Both the position numbers and the translations under genes were made by a program. This document shows positions 1-8,012 of a DNA stretch of 14,478 bases, in pieces (the first letter of the stretch is position 1; each line of letters opens with the position of its first letter). Where the stretch lies: positions 1 through 14,478 of the forward strand of contig JADFUX010000019.1 in assembly GCA_015222255.1 (NCBI GenBank). The letters run 5' to 3'. The notes beneath the pieces were generated by a model. The model searched no databases. It was not told the DNA's origin and was given only the letters and a program-made list of their open reading frames with translations. Source of the stretch: Chloroflexota bacterium. GTDB lineage: Bacteria; Chloroflexota; Dehalococcoidia; GIF9; AB-539-J10.

Positions 1-23
1 GTAAAGTGGTAAAGAAGAAGATT

Positions 24-62
24 AGGAGGTGAACATGCGCTAGCTATTTTTACAGAGTTAGC
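24..62 (+). promoter_or_regulatory. Leader with strong SD, two-codon ORF and hairpin ahead of the TrpB-like gene
   Basis: A near-perfect Shine-Dalgarno sequence (AGGAGGTGA, 24-32) sits 2 bases before ATG CGC TAG (35-43), an ORF coding only Met-Arg. A 7-bp stem with one G-T pair (GCTAGCT 39-45, AGTTAGC 56-62) and a 10-base loop overlaps the stop codon. The TrpB-like start follows 28 bases later with its own SD. The leader could be regulatory, or the SD could be left from a gene that has been lost. No Trp codons are present, so classical trp attenuation is not supported. Part of an upstream gene may end here: one frame reads to a TGA at 30-32. Confidence 0.3.
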
Positions 63-90
63 CGCAACATAAGATAGAAAGGAGGACAAC

Positions 91-1455
91 ATGGAGAAAG
101 GAATGTATTTTCTTGACCAAAAGGATATGCCCACTCATTGGTATAACATTATGGCTGATATGCCTGGGGATATGCCACCACTTTTGCACCCAGGAACGGG
201 AAAGCCGGCAACCGTAGATGACGCAGCCGGTCTATTTTCCAGGGCGTGTGCCGAGCAAGAGCTTAACACTAAAGACCGCTGGATTGAAATCCCTGAGGAG
301 CTGATGGAAGTTTACCGCACCTGGAGACCAACGGTTTTGCATCGGGCGTATCGGCTGGAGAAAGCCCTGGATACGCCGGCAAAGATTTTCTATAAATATG
401 AAGGGACAAGCCAAGCTGGTAGCCATAAGCCTAATACCGCGACGGCTCAGGCATACTATGCTAAGAAACAAGGGCTCAAGGGCCTGTGTACTGAGACCGG
501 CGCTGGGCAATGGGGCAGCGCTCTATCCATGGGGACGCGCTTTTTTGATATTGAGTGCAAGGTGTTTATGGTCAGGATTAGTTTTGACCAGAAGCCATAT
601 CGCCGCATCCTGATGGAGACCTACGGGGCTAATTGTGTCCCCAGCCCCAGCACAGAGACGAAGTCAGGACGAGCTATGCTGGAAAAATGGCCCGATTGTC
701 CCGGTAGTTTAGGTCTCGCTATTAGTGAGGCGATAGAGTATATGATAGACCATCCAGAGTACAAATATTCGATAGGCAGTGTGGCTAACCATGTCCTGCT
801 TCATCAGACCATCATTGGGGAAGAATGCCGAAAACAAATGGAGATGGCAGATGCCTACCCTGATATCATCGTCGGTAACATTGGCGGCGGCTCTAACTTC
901 GCCGGGCAATTCTTCCCCTGGATTAGAGATAAAATCAGCGGGGAGAAACCAGACATGCGCATCATCTGCTGTGAGCCAGAAAGCTGTCCTAGCGTGACCA
1001 AGGGACTTTATGAGTATGACTTTGGTGACTCAGTTGGTCTTACCCCCCTGATCAAAATGTATACCCTTGGGCACGGCTTTATCCCGCCTCCGATTCATGC
1101 TGGTGGACTGCGCTATCATGGGATGGCACCTACAATATGTCACCTCCATAGGCTGGGCTTCGTTGAAGCCGTAGCTCTGCCTCAGACTGCCGTCTTTGAG
1201 GCTGGGGTGAAGTTTGCTCGCATTGAGGGCATTCTCAGCGGTCCTGAACCATGCCACAATGTCAAGGTAGCTATGGATGAAGCCCTCAAGTGCCGGGAAG
1301 CTGGTGAGTCAAAAACCATTTTGATTGCTCATAGCGGACATGGGCATTTCGACCTGGCTGCCTATGATGCCTACCTAACAGGTAAACTTCAGGATTATGC
1401 CTATCCTGAGGAAGAAGTAAAGAAGGCACAGCTCGAACTGCCCAAAGTAGGCTAA
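91..1455 (+). CDS. trpB: TrpB-like (TrpB2-type) PLP-dependent tryptophan synthase beta subunit
   Basis: This 454-residue protein is a tryptophan synthase beta-chain homologue of the TrpB2 subgroup, which condenses indole with serine (or a related substrate) using pyridoxal phosphate in the cytoplasm. The N-terminal part carries the TrpB2-style WRPT segment (78-81). The PLP lysine lies in GSHKPNTA (K113), the catalytic Glu in ETGAGQWGSA (E135), and the glycine-rich phosphate loop is GGGSN (265-269). The length is larger than classical TrpB (about 400) and usual for TrpB2. The ATG is preceded by AAAGGAGG (78-85) at good spacing. There is no trpA or other trp gene nearby, so the enzyme is encoded alone; whether it makes tryptophan or salvages indole cannot be told from sequence. 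The family call is firm, the substrate is not. Confidence 0.9.
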   Translation: MEKGMYFLDQKDMPTHWYNIMADMPGDMPPLLHPGTGKPATVDDAAGLFSRACAEQELNTKDRWIEIPEELMEVYRTWRPTVLHRAYRLEKALDTPAKIFYKYEGTSQAGSHKPNTATAQAYYAKKQGLKGLCTETGAGQWGSALSMGTRFFDIECKVFMVRISFDQKPYRRILMETYGANCVPSPSTETKSGRAMLEKWPDCPGSLGLAISEAIEYMIDHPEYKYSIGSVANHVLLHQTIIGEECRKQMEMADAYPDIIVGNIGGGSNFAGQFFPWIRDKISGEKPDMRIICCEPESCPSVTKGLYEYDFGDSVGLTPLIKMYTLGHGFIPPPIHAGGLRYHGMAPTICHLHRLGFVEAVALPQTAVFEAGVKFARIEGILSGPEPCHNVKVAMDEALKCREAGESKTILIAHSGHGHFDLAAYDAYLTGKLQDYAYPEEEVKKAQLELPKVG

Positions 1456-1464
1456 GGAAGAGCT

Positions 1465-1496
1465 TGGTGCCATAGCAGACATCTGCTATGGCACCA
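1465..1496 (+). terminator. Strong hairpin after the TrpB-like gene, probable terminator
   Basis: GGTGCCATAGCAG (1466-1478) and CTGCTATGGCACC (1483-1495) form a perfect 13-bp stem with a 4-base loop, and T1465-A1496 extends it. It begins 10 bases after the stop codon. There is no good T-run on either side, so it is not a textbook intrinsic terminator. It could act with Rho, protect the 3' end, or serve both strands, because the decayed minus-strand sequence also ends here. Confidence 0.55.
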
Positions 1497-1499
1497 GCC

Positions 1500-1880
1500 T
1501 TGTCCGCGAACCGTCCGTATGGCTTCATAGCGCGCGGTTACCTCTTCAAACCCCAAATCATCTATCGCTCTCTCCTTTGGCTTAAGCTTTTGCACCCCAC
1601 CCCTAGCTGCTAGGAAAAACCCAGAGCCTCAGGCAAGTCTCACCTACGTGGGCGCCTCCTATCTTGCGAATCCCTTTTTGCAGAAGCTGACTATTCCCCC
1701 TTGCTACCAATTTGGTCAAAAGCGGCGGCGGTGAGCAACACAGCTCTGATTTCCCGTTCCTCGCACAATCAAAGAGCAGAACAAGAGCATCGGTGTTAAT
1801 AGCTAGGACGGTATCAGCTAGTAGACAAGTTCACCGCGGCCTCTGATTCAGCAGGAGCACCCCGGAACGCGGGCCTCTAA
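1500..1880 (-). pseudogene. Possible decayed coding sequence, family not recognised
   Basis: No intact gene lies between 1456 and 1911, but the minus strand shows a run of coding-like segments in changing frames, each broken by a stop or apparent frameshift. In order from high to low coordinate they read approximately FRGAPAESEAAVNL, then DTVLAINTDALVLLFDCA, then REIRAVLLTAAAFDQIGSKG, then LLQKGIRKIGGAHVGETCL, then LKPKERAIDDLGFEEV followed by TARYEAIRTVRGQGW. The segments join end to end with protein-like composition, as expected for one gene with several frameshifts. It lies just downstream of padR on the same strand and may once have been its partner. I do not recognise the family. The remainder of the gap, apart from the hairpin after the TrpB-like gene, shows nothing. 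Confidence 0.4.
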
Positions 1881-1911
1881 ACCACGGCTTTCGACTCCAG
1901 AAATGACTCAA

Positions 1912-2247
1912 TTATCCACTACTTACCACCTTGCTAGCTGCCTCGTAGAATCTTTGCCATTCACCTAATCTGCCAGCTAGTATTTGGCGCCCCTTCTCAG
2001 TTATTTCGTAGCATCGTCGCTTTTGCCTCTGAGCAACTTGCTGCCATGAGCTCAAGACAAGCCCTTCACCCTCTAGCCTACGCAATGCCGAATATATTGT
2101 GCTGCTCGCAAGCCTAAAGTAACCTTCACTTCTTTCCTCAAGCTCCTTAATAATTTGGTATCCGTACATAGGCAATTCAGCGATAAGCGAAAGCATCAGA
2201 GGCCCTATCGCTCCCCTCAGTAGCTGCTGCCCGTAAGCTTCAGACAT
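1912..2247 (-). CDS. PadR-family transcriptional regulator
   Basis: A small winged-helix DNA-binding repressor of the PadR family, 111 residues from the chosen start. The family core is clear: MYGYQIIKELEERSEGYF, then STIYSALRRLEGEGLV (recognition helix and wing) and KRRCYEITEKGRQIL. A short C-terminal helix (EWQRFYEAASK) would serve dimerisation, as in the short PadR subgroup. I chose ATG at 2247 over the in-frame GTG at 2253 because a TGC-TAAAGT -10 element ends at 2257, so transcription should begin near 2250, after the GTG. It is divergent from the HtrA-type protease gene and may control it, itself, or the decayed sequence downstream. Its ligand is unknown. Confidence 0.88.
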   Translation of the reverse strand: MSEAYGQQLLRGAIGPLMLSLIAELPMYGYQIIKELEERSEGYFRLASSTIYSALRRLEGEGLVLSSWQQVAQRQKRRCYEITEKGRQILAGRLGEWQRFYEAASKVVSSG

Positions 2248-2256
2248 TGCCACATT

Positions 2257-2285
2257 ACTTTAGCACTTATGGCGAACCCAGTCAC
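2257..2285 (-). promoter_or_regulatory. Predicted padR promoter (extended -10)
   Basis: On the minus strand, GTGACT (2285-2280; 4 of 6 matches to the -35 consensus) is 17 bp from TAAAGT (2262-2257), which is preceded by TGC as an extended -10. Only 9 bases separate it from the ATG at 2247, giving a leader of about 0-3 bases. The hexamers are weak on their own; support comes from the same layout at the other gene heads in the window. Confidence 0.4.
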
Positions 2286-2327
2286 TTCAATACGAGCTCT
2301 CAGAGCAGAACTCCTCCACAACTGGTA

Positions 2328-2336
2328 TGATATAAT
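2328..2336 (+). promoter_or_regulatory. Predicted htrA promoter (extended -10, TGA-TATAAT)
   Basis: A perfect TATAAT (2331-2336) preceded by TGA forms a consensus extended -10. No convincing -35 hexamer is present at 16-18 bp. The predicted start of transcription is near 2343, giving a leader of about 9 bases with no Shine-Dalgarno sequence before the ATG at 2352. A small palindrome, GCTCT-C-AGAGC (2296-2306), lies just upstream and is a possible operator. Confidence 0.6.
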
Positions 2337-2351
2337 TTCCTAACCAATAGA

Positions 2352-3455
2352 ATGCTACAGACGATCAAATATGGCCTTATCGCTCTGATATTGTTAGCCC
2401 TGATTTTGGGGGCGGCCGGCTGCTCCACGCTACTACCGTGGTTGACCACTCCGCCAGAGTCTGGCGACTCAATTGAGCCCGCTAATCCCGATTGGACATT
2501 CCCAGCACAGGACAGCCAGCCACCTACACCCCTGCCTGATTTCGCTAATGTTGTGGCAAGAGTGAAACCCGCGGTAGTCTCGGTAGCCACCGAGAGGATT
2601 TACCATGATATTTTCGACCGTAGATACTTTGAGAAGAGTGCCGGCTCTGGGGTGATTATCGATGTTGAAGGATATATCGTCACCAACAATCACGTAGTCG
2701 AAGATGCTGTCAACATGGAGGTGAAGCTAAATGACGGCAGAACTTGCCCAGCTACTCTAGCAGGCACTGATAGCCTAAGCGACCTAGCAGTAATCAAGAT
2801 TGAGGCCGGAGATTTGGCTTATGCTCAACTTGGCGATTCATCCAGCCTACGCGAAGGCGACTGGGTGCTGGCCATAGGCAATGCGTTTGGCTTGGGGCTT
2901 AGGGTAAGCGAGGGCATTGTGAGCGGCCTGGACATAGAGATCACTCTATCCTCAGGAGCCGAGCTACGCAACCTTATCGAAACCACCGCCGCCATTAATC
3001 CTGGCAATAGCGGCGGACCACTGGTAAACATGGCTGGTGAGGTTGTGGGCATCACCAGCGCTAAGATTATGGGTGCCGACAACATGGGCTACGCCCTAAG
3101 CATTGACAGTTCAAAACCTATCATCACAGATATTATCACCCAGGGCTACGTGATTCGCCCCTGGCTAGGAGTGCGGCTATACACTGTGGATACCTTCGTA
3201 GCTGCGGAAAACAGTCTTTCAGTTGACCAAGGAGTACTAGTTACAGATGTGGTTCCTGGTAGTCCCGCAGAGGCTGCTGGACTAAAGAAGGGGGATGTGA
3301 TTACCGGATTCCAGGACAAGGAAACAGTCAATGTTGACGACCTTATCCAGGCTATCCACAACTGTCAAATCGGCCAGGAAGCAAAGATAACCTTCGTTAG
3401 AGGAGAAGAGACCAAAACAACCTTCGCCACCTTGAGACAGACTCCCCCACCCTAG
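2352..3455 (+). CDS. HtrA/DegP-type serine protease with one PDZ domain, membrane-anchored or lipoprotein
   Basis: A 367-residue trypsin-fold protease for quality control of proteins outside the cytoplasm. A hydrophobic N-terminus (residues 8-23) ends in GAAGC, so Cys24 may be lipidated; otherwise this segment is an uncleaved anchor. A Pro-rich linker follows (32-62). The protease domain shows the triad in TNNHVV (H114), LSDLAVI (D144) and NPGNSGGPL (S220). A single C-terminal PDZ domain covers about 268-362, including GSPAEAAGLKKGDVI. The size and one-PDZ layout fit the HtrA/DegS/HhoA type rather than two-PDZ DegP. The ATG is supported by the signal sequence although no SD is present. The gene is divergent from padR and its stop overlaps the ileS stop. 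Confidence 0.93.
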   Translation: MLQTIKYGLIALILLALILGAAGCSTLLPWLTTPPESGDSIEPANPDWTFPAQDSQPPTPLPDFANVVARVKPAVVSVATERIYHDIFDRRYFEKSAGSGVIIDVEGYIVTNNHVVEDAVNMEVKLNDGRTCPATLAGTDSLSDLAVIKIEAGDLAYAQLGDSSSLREGDWVLAIGNAFGLGLRVSEGIVSGLDIEITLSSGAELRNLIETTAAINPGNSGGPLVNMAGEVVGITSAKIMGADNMGYALSIDSSKPIITDIITQGYVIRPWLGVRLYTVDTFVAAENSLSVDQGVLVTDVVPGSPAEAAGLKKGDVITGFQDKETVNVDDLIQAIHNCQIGQEAKITFVRGEETKTTFATLRQTPPP

Positions 3456-6400
3456 CAAAGCTTAACTCCAAAAACGACCTCGCACTGCGAGATACGGAGC
3501 TTCTCCGTGTAAGCCTCTTTGGGTGGAACACCATCGACAAGCTCTTGAGACAGCGTCTCCTGTTTGATGTAGTCGGCAAAATCAACCATCGCTTGCTTGA
3601 CTGGCTCTTTTGCCTGATAATAGGTAACAATGCGGTCAGCAATATCAAAATTGGCAGCACGCCGCATATTCTGAAGACGACGTACAATTTCCCTGCTCAT
3701 TCCTTCCGCAATCAACTGCGGTGTCAACTCGGTGCTTGTAGCCACCCAATGTCTGGCATCACTGGCCACGCTATAGGCAGACGACACTTCTGGGGGAGAT
3801 TCTTCCCTGGAGAACTCTACCTGCTTAACATTTATTTCTTCCAGTATCTGGGCAGTTAGCCTGCCTAGGGTTTCCTCCTCCTCTTCAGATTCCACCTTGA
3901 TCACAGCTTTCCCTAAAGGCTGACGCACCTTGATCCCGGCACTGGCCCTTGCTGCCCTGCCTAAGCTTGAGACCTTCATGGCTAGCGCAATATCTCTGCT
4001 TAATTTGTCAACGATTTTATCCTCATCTGCTGTAGGAAAATCAGTCAGATGAACACTCACCTTCGCCTTAGAATCTACAGAACGAACCAGGTTTTGATAA
4101 AGCTCCTCCGCAATGAACGGGGTGAATGGGGCCAAGAGTCGAGACACGGTAACCAGGCACTGATATAGTGTGTTATAGGCTGCCAATTTATCCGCATCCT
4201 CCTCGCTTTTCCAAAATCGCCGCCGGCTTCGCCTTACATACCAGTTGGAGAGATCATGCACAAAACTCCCGATTTGCCGCGCTGCCAAAGTAGGATTGTA
4301 ATTGTCCAACGACTTAGTTACCTCTGCTATCAGCCGATTGAGCTCCGAGATAATCCAGTTATCAAGCTCAGAAAGAGACACAGATCCCGATGGCTGGGGA
4401 ATAAAATGATCGATATTGGCATAAATGGTGAAGAAGGAATACGTGTTCCACAAAGTGGACAGGAAATCTCGCATTGTTCGGGCGACTTCTGCCGTAGCGA
4501 AGCGATGAACATTTTCCCCAGGCACCGAAGCTAACATATACCACCTCAGGGCATCAGCGCCATAATCATTAATCACTGTCCATGGGTCGATTACATTGCC
4601 CTTGGACTTGCTCATCTTCTCTCCGCAGGCATCGACAACGTGTCCCAAGCAGATAACGTTCTTAAAGCAAGGCTGGTCGAAGAGCAAAGTAGATATAGCG
4701 TGCAAGCTATAGAACCAGCCTCTGGTTTGATCAACAGCTTCACAAACAAAGTCAGCGGGAAAGTTCTGCTCAAACTTGTCCCCATTTTCAAAAGGATAAT
4801 GCCACTGCCCTATGGGCATAGCCCCCGAATCAAACCAGCAATCAATTACCTCAGGAACACGTCGCATCTCACCACCACACTTGGAGCAAGCAAAGGTAAT
4901 TCCATCCACATAAGGGCGATGCAAATCGACAAGGGTGTCACCTCCGTAGAGACTTGGCTTCGCTCTTAGTTCAGCAATGCTACCCACGCATTCAAGATTG
5001 CCACACGATCCACAACTCCAGATATTGAGTGGCGTCCCCCAATAGCGTTCTCGGGAAAAAGCCCAATCAACATTGTTTTCCAGCCAATCGCCAAACCGAC
5101 CATCCTTGATATAAGCAGGATACCAGTTTATTTCACCATTTCCGGCAATAAGCGTGTCTTTCACCGCCGTTGTCTTGATATACCAGGCTTGCTTAGCGTA
5201 ATAGAGAAGGGGCGCGCCACAACGCCAGCAAAATGGATAAGTATGGGTAATCCTTTCACTGCGGTAAAGCAATCCCCTCGATTTGAGGTCTTTGAGAATG
5301 AGAGGGTCAGCATCCTTGACAAAGTTGCCCTCAAAGCTGGGATCGCCTCTCATAATGCCTTGCTCATCCACGGGTTGGACAAAATAAAGCCCTTGGGAAC
5401 AACCTGCTCTATAATCCACTTCACCGAAAGCTGGAGCGACATGCACGATTCCTGTGCCCTCGTCTAGGGATACAAAGTCCTCTGCAATGAGCCCAAAATT
5501 CTCACCTTTGCTGGGGCTCTCCCGCACTAAGCCGCCAGGTCCACCAGCCTCCGCACCAACAAACACAAATCCCAATCTACTGTACAGTTGACCGGGCAGC
5601 CGATACAGGGGCTCATATTCCGTCCCTTTCCCTTGTAGTCGCTCCCCCACAAGTTCTTTGCCTTTGCAGATGCCCAGAACTTCATATTCCCCAATTAGCG
5701 CCCTTCCCAGGAGAGCCTCAGCCAAGATCAGTTGTTCGCCCCCACTGTCCATGCTGACCTTAACAAAGGCATAATCGGCCTCGGGAGCCACTGCCAAGGC
5801 AGTGTTGCCCGGCAACGTCCACGGCGTAGTTGTCCAGGCGAGGAGATAGGTTGGCAATCTTCGGTCAGCACCTAACTTGCTCAGATGTCCACTGACGCCT
5901 TCTTCTGGCACGCTAAACTTCACATAAACCGAAGGATCCTCGGTATCATCCCTATACCCCAGCGCCACCTCGTGAGAACTGAGGGAGGTACCACATCTAG
6001 GACAATGTGGCGTTACCTTATAGCCCTGATAAACCCAATCTTTGTCCCATATCCTTTTTAGGGCCCACCAGCAAGATTCGATATAGTCGTTGTCCAAAGT
6101 TGTGTAAGGATGCTCCATATCCAACCAGCAACCAGTGCGCTCAGTAAGGTCCTCCCATTCCTTGATGTACCTGAAGACACTCTCCCGGCAAAGCTGGTTG
6201 AAGCGGGCTATGCCGTATTTCTCAATTTGCGCTTTGCTGCTAATGCCAAGGGCGCTCTCCACCTCTAGCTCTACAGGCAATCCGTGAGTATCCCATCCTG
6301 CCTTACGCGGCACATGATAACCTTTCATCGTCTTGTACCGACAAATAACATCCTTGAAGAGGCGAGACAGCACATGATGAATCCCGGGACTGCCATTAGC

Positions 6401-6547
6401 CGTAGGCGGACCTTCATAAAAAGTGTAATGCTGTCCTCCTCGCCTTTCCTCCACGCTTTCGCCAAAAACATCATGCTCCTTCCAAAAACGCAGGATATCC
6501 TGTTCCATGCGAGGAAAATCTATCTTGCTACCTACTTTTCGAAACAC
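3452..6547 (-). CDS. ileS: Isoleucyl-tRNA synthetase, eukaryote-like (type 2)
   Basis: This 1031-residue class Ia synthetase attaches isoleucine to tRNA-Ile. The HIGH signature appears as PGIHH (54-58) after GPPTANG, followed by GWDTHGLPVE, and the second signature is KMSKS (644-648). The CP1 editing domain carries the Thr-rich WTTTPW (238-243). The C-terminal anticodon-binding part includes IKVRQPLGKA, typical of the longer eukaryote-like group. That group is known to be less sensitive to mupirocin than type 1 enzymes. The start is GTG at 6547; AAGGGG lies 7 bases upstream and overlaps the end of jag, whose stop is 3 bases away, so translation is probably coupled. It is the last gene of the long minus-strand block. 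No T-box leader is present. Confidence 0.97.
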   Translation of the reverse strand: MFRKVGSKIDFPRMEQDILRFWKEHDVFGESVEERRGGQHYTFYEGPPTANGSPGIHHVLSRLFKDVICRYKTMKGYHVPRKAGWDTHGLPVELEVESALGISSKAQIEKYGIARFNQLCRESVFRYIKEWEDLTERTGCWLDMEHPYTTLDNDYIESCWWALKRIWDKDWVYQGYKVTPHCPRCGTSLSSHEVALGYRDDTEDPSVYVKFSVPEEGVSGHLSKLGADRRLPTYLLAWTTTPWTLPGNTALAVAPEADYAFVKVSMDSGGEQLILAEALLGRALIGEYEVLGICKGKELVGERLQGKGTEYEPLYRLPGQLYSRLGFVFVGAEAGGPGGLVRESPSKGENFGLIAEDFVSLDEGTGIVHVAPAFGEVDYRAGCSQGLYFVQPVDEQGIMRGDPSFEGNFVKDADPLILKDLKSRGLLYRSERITHTYPFCWRCGAPLLYYAKQAWYIKTTAVKDTLIAGNGEINWYPAYIKDGRFGDWLENNVDWAFSRERYWGTPLNIWSCGSCGNLECVGSIAELRAKPSLYGGDTLVDLHRPYVDGITFACSKCGGEMRRVPEVIDCWFDSGAMPIGQWHYPFENGDKFEQNFPADFVCEAVDQTRGWFYSLHAISTLLFDQPCFKNVICLGHVVDACGEKMSKSKGNVIDPWTVINDYGADALRWYMLASVPGENVHRFATAEVARTMRDFLSTLWNTYSFFTIYANIDHFIPQPSGSVSLSELDNWIISELNRLIAEVTKSLDNYNPTLAARQIGSFVHDLSNWYVRRSRRRFWKSEEDADKLAAYNTLYQCLVTVSRLLAPFTPFIAEELYQNLVRSVDSKAKVSVHLTDFPTADEDKIVDKLSRDIALAMKVSSLGRAARASAGIKVRQPLGKAVIKVESEEEEETLGRLTAQILEEINVKQVEFSREESPPEVSSAYSVASDARHWVATSTELTPQLIAEGMSREIVRRLQNMRRAANFDIADRIVTYYQAKEPVKQAMVDFADYIKQETLSQELVDGVPPKEAYTEKLRISQCEVVFGVKLC
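3479..3508 (+). terminator. Tandem hairpins just past the htrA stop, inside the 3' end of ileS
   Basis: Two perfect small stems follow the htrA stop: CTCGC-ACT-GCGAG (3479-3491) and ACGGAG-CTT-CTCCGT (3494-3508). They lie within the ileS coding region because the convergent genes leave no intergenic space. No T-run follows. They could help end the htrA transcript, or be chance structure within coding sequence. Confidence 0.25.
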
Positions 6548-6550
6548 GAG

Positions 6551-7180
6551 CTAGCCCCTTTTGAGTAAGATGACTACCTTTCTGCTTTCACCCTCGCCAA
6601 TGCTATGGGTGGTGACGTCGGGGTGATTGGCTAAGGTCAGATGAATGATGCGGCGTTCGTCAGGCATCATTGGCTCCAGGGTTATGACACGACGTCTCAT
6701 TTTTACTTCATCGGCTAAATTCAAAGCTAATTTTCGCAAATTCTCACAGTGCTGCTTCTTGTATCCAGCAACGTCAACCACCAACGGCAACCAGGCTTTC
6801 AATCGCCCTGCTACTATGAGCCTGACAATGTACTGTAACGAAGCCAAGGTCTGACCCCGCCGACCAATCAGGATGCCAAGATCATCGCCCTCAATATTCA
6901 GAGTTACTGGTATCTCAGAGGACGCTTCAACCCTACCCGCTACACCCATTAATCTCACTAATGTATCTACAACCTCTGTAGCTACCTTAACCACATCTTG
7001 CTCTAGGGAAGCTACCGGTTTCACTTTAATTACGGCCTCTTTGCCCCCGATGCCGAGAATTCCTGTCTTACCCTTTCTGACAACAACCACCTCAAATTGG
7101 TCGCGGCTTGCTCCTAGTTGCCTTTCCGCCTCCTCAATCGCTTCTTGCACCGTCCCAGCGCTTATCTCCAACTCTTCCAT
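6551..7180 (-). CDS. jag: Jag/KhpB RNA-binding protein (Jag-N, KH, R3H)
   Basis: A 209-residue RNA-binding protein of the SpoIIIJ-associated (Jag, KhpB/EloR) family. The Jag N-terminal domain covers residues 1-52, including KTGILGIGGKEA. A KH domain has the GRRG loop (106-109) in GILIGRRGQTLASLQY, and the R3H domain has the R-x3-H pair R176 and H180 (RRIIH). In Gram-positive bacteria KhpB binds mRNA with KhpA and affects cell elongation; the exact role here is unknown. A strong SD (AAAGGAGG) stands about 10 bases before the ATG. The gene follows yidC by 29 bases, the usual order. The family's linker between the first two domains is short here. Confidence 0.95.
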   Translation of the reverse strand: MEELEISAGTVQEAIEEAERQLGASRDQFEVVVVRKGKTGILGIGGKEAVIKVKPVASLEQDVVKVATEVVDTLVRLMGVAGRVEASSEIPVTLNIEGDDLGILIGRRGQTLASLQYIVRLIVAGRLKAWLPLVVDVAGYKKQHCENLRKLALNLADEVKMRRRVITLEPMMPDERRIIHLTLANHPDVTTHSIGEGESRKVVILLKRG

Positions 7181-7209
7181 GCTCTAACCCCTCCTTTCTA
7201 CCAATCCCC

Positions 7210-8001
7210 TTACCCCTTTCTGCTCTGTCGCCCACTCTTTGTCGCTGACTTGCTTCCATGCACCGGCGCCAATTCAGTCGAAGGCTTTGGCCTCAAGTAA
7301 CCCCAGCCTGTGACGAAATACTGAATCACAATGCCAATGACATTCGAAACTGCCCAAAAAAGAGCCAGGCCACTGGGAAACATCAACGTGAATACAGCAA
7401 ACATAAGCGGCATCATCATCTGCATCATCCTGTTCATGGATTGCTGTCTTGGGTCAGGAGAGGGCCCTGTCACCATTTTCTGCTGTACCCACATGGTGCC
7501 ACCAACTATGACAGCCAGAATCAAGGTAGAGTCGGGATATCCTAAGTTAAGCCATAGGAATTGACTGCCGCAAGGAATTGCCTGGGTTACCACCGGCCAG
7601 GAATAGAGGTGCTGAGATAAGTCCAGTAGACTGTCAGGTGTAGTGGCTAAGGCCCTCATTATGGATTGATATAGAGCAATCCACACGGGGAACTGAACCA
7701 GCATGGGCCATAAGCAACCCAAGGGGTTCACTCCAGCCTCTGCATAAAGCTTCTTCATTTCCTGCTGAAGCTTCTGCTGACTCTTACCGTATTTCTTTTG
7801 CAACTCCTGAATCTTTGGTTGCATCCCCTGCAATGCCTTGGTGGCTTTAAGCTGCTTTAGCGTAAGAGGCAAGAGCGCCAAACGAACAATTACGGTGAGG
7901 GCAATAATGGCTAGCCCGAAATTACCCCATAGAACGCTGCTCAAGGCAATCAGCACATTGAGCACAGGATTGAGAACAATCAGACTCCATGGATCTGTCA
8001 T
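7210..8001 (-). CDS. yidC: YidC/Oxa1-family membrane protein insertase
   Basis: A 263-residue insertase that places membrane proteins in the bilayer, with or without SecYEG. The conserved groove arginine is R40 in VRLALLPLT. A long charged cytoplasmic hairpin follows (about 48-90, rich in Lys and Gln), then the membrane segments, including GCLWPMLVQFPVWIALYQS and FPSGLALFWAVSN. The C-terminal tail is basic (SKSATKSGRQSRKG), as expected for ribosome contact. It lacks the large periplasmic domain of Gram-negative YidC and has no lipobox; the N-terminus goes straight into the first membrane segment. The ATG lies 12 bases after the stop of the propeller gene and has only a weak SD. Confidence 0.95.
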   Translation of the reverse strand: MTDPWSLIVLNPVLNVLIALSSVLWGNFGLAIIALTVIVRLALLPLTLKQLKATKALQGMQPKIQELQKKYGKSQQKLQQEMKKLYAEAGVNPLGCLWPMLVQFPVWIALYQSIMRALATTPDSLLDLSQHLYSWPVVTQAIPCGSQFLWLNLGYPDSTLILAVIVGGTMWVQQKMVTGPSPDPRQQSMNRMMQMMMPLMFAVFTLMFPSGLALFWAVSNVIGIVIQYFVTGWGYLRPKPSTELAPVHGSKSATKSGRQSRKG

Positions 8002-8012
8002 AACGGCAAACC

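Noticed and set aside
1..90. Trp attenuator ahead of the TrpB-like gene
   Set aside because: The mini-ORF has no Trp codons and only one hairpin is visible, so no alternative antiterminator can be drawn.
2244..2256. Direct repeat ACATTGCCACATT at the padR start as a PadR operator
   Set aside because: It is a direct repeat and not the expected inverted ATGT-ACAT arrangement, and it overlaps the start codons.
4640..4969. 109-codon open frame on the plus strand inside ileS
   Set aside because: It overlaps conserved ileS motifs on the other strand and shows no family signature or ribosome-binding site.
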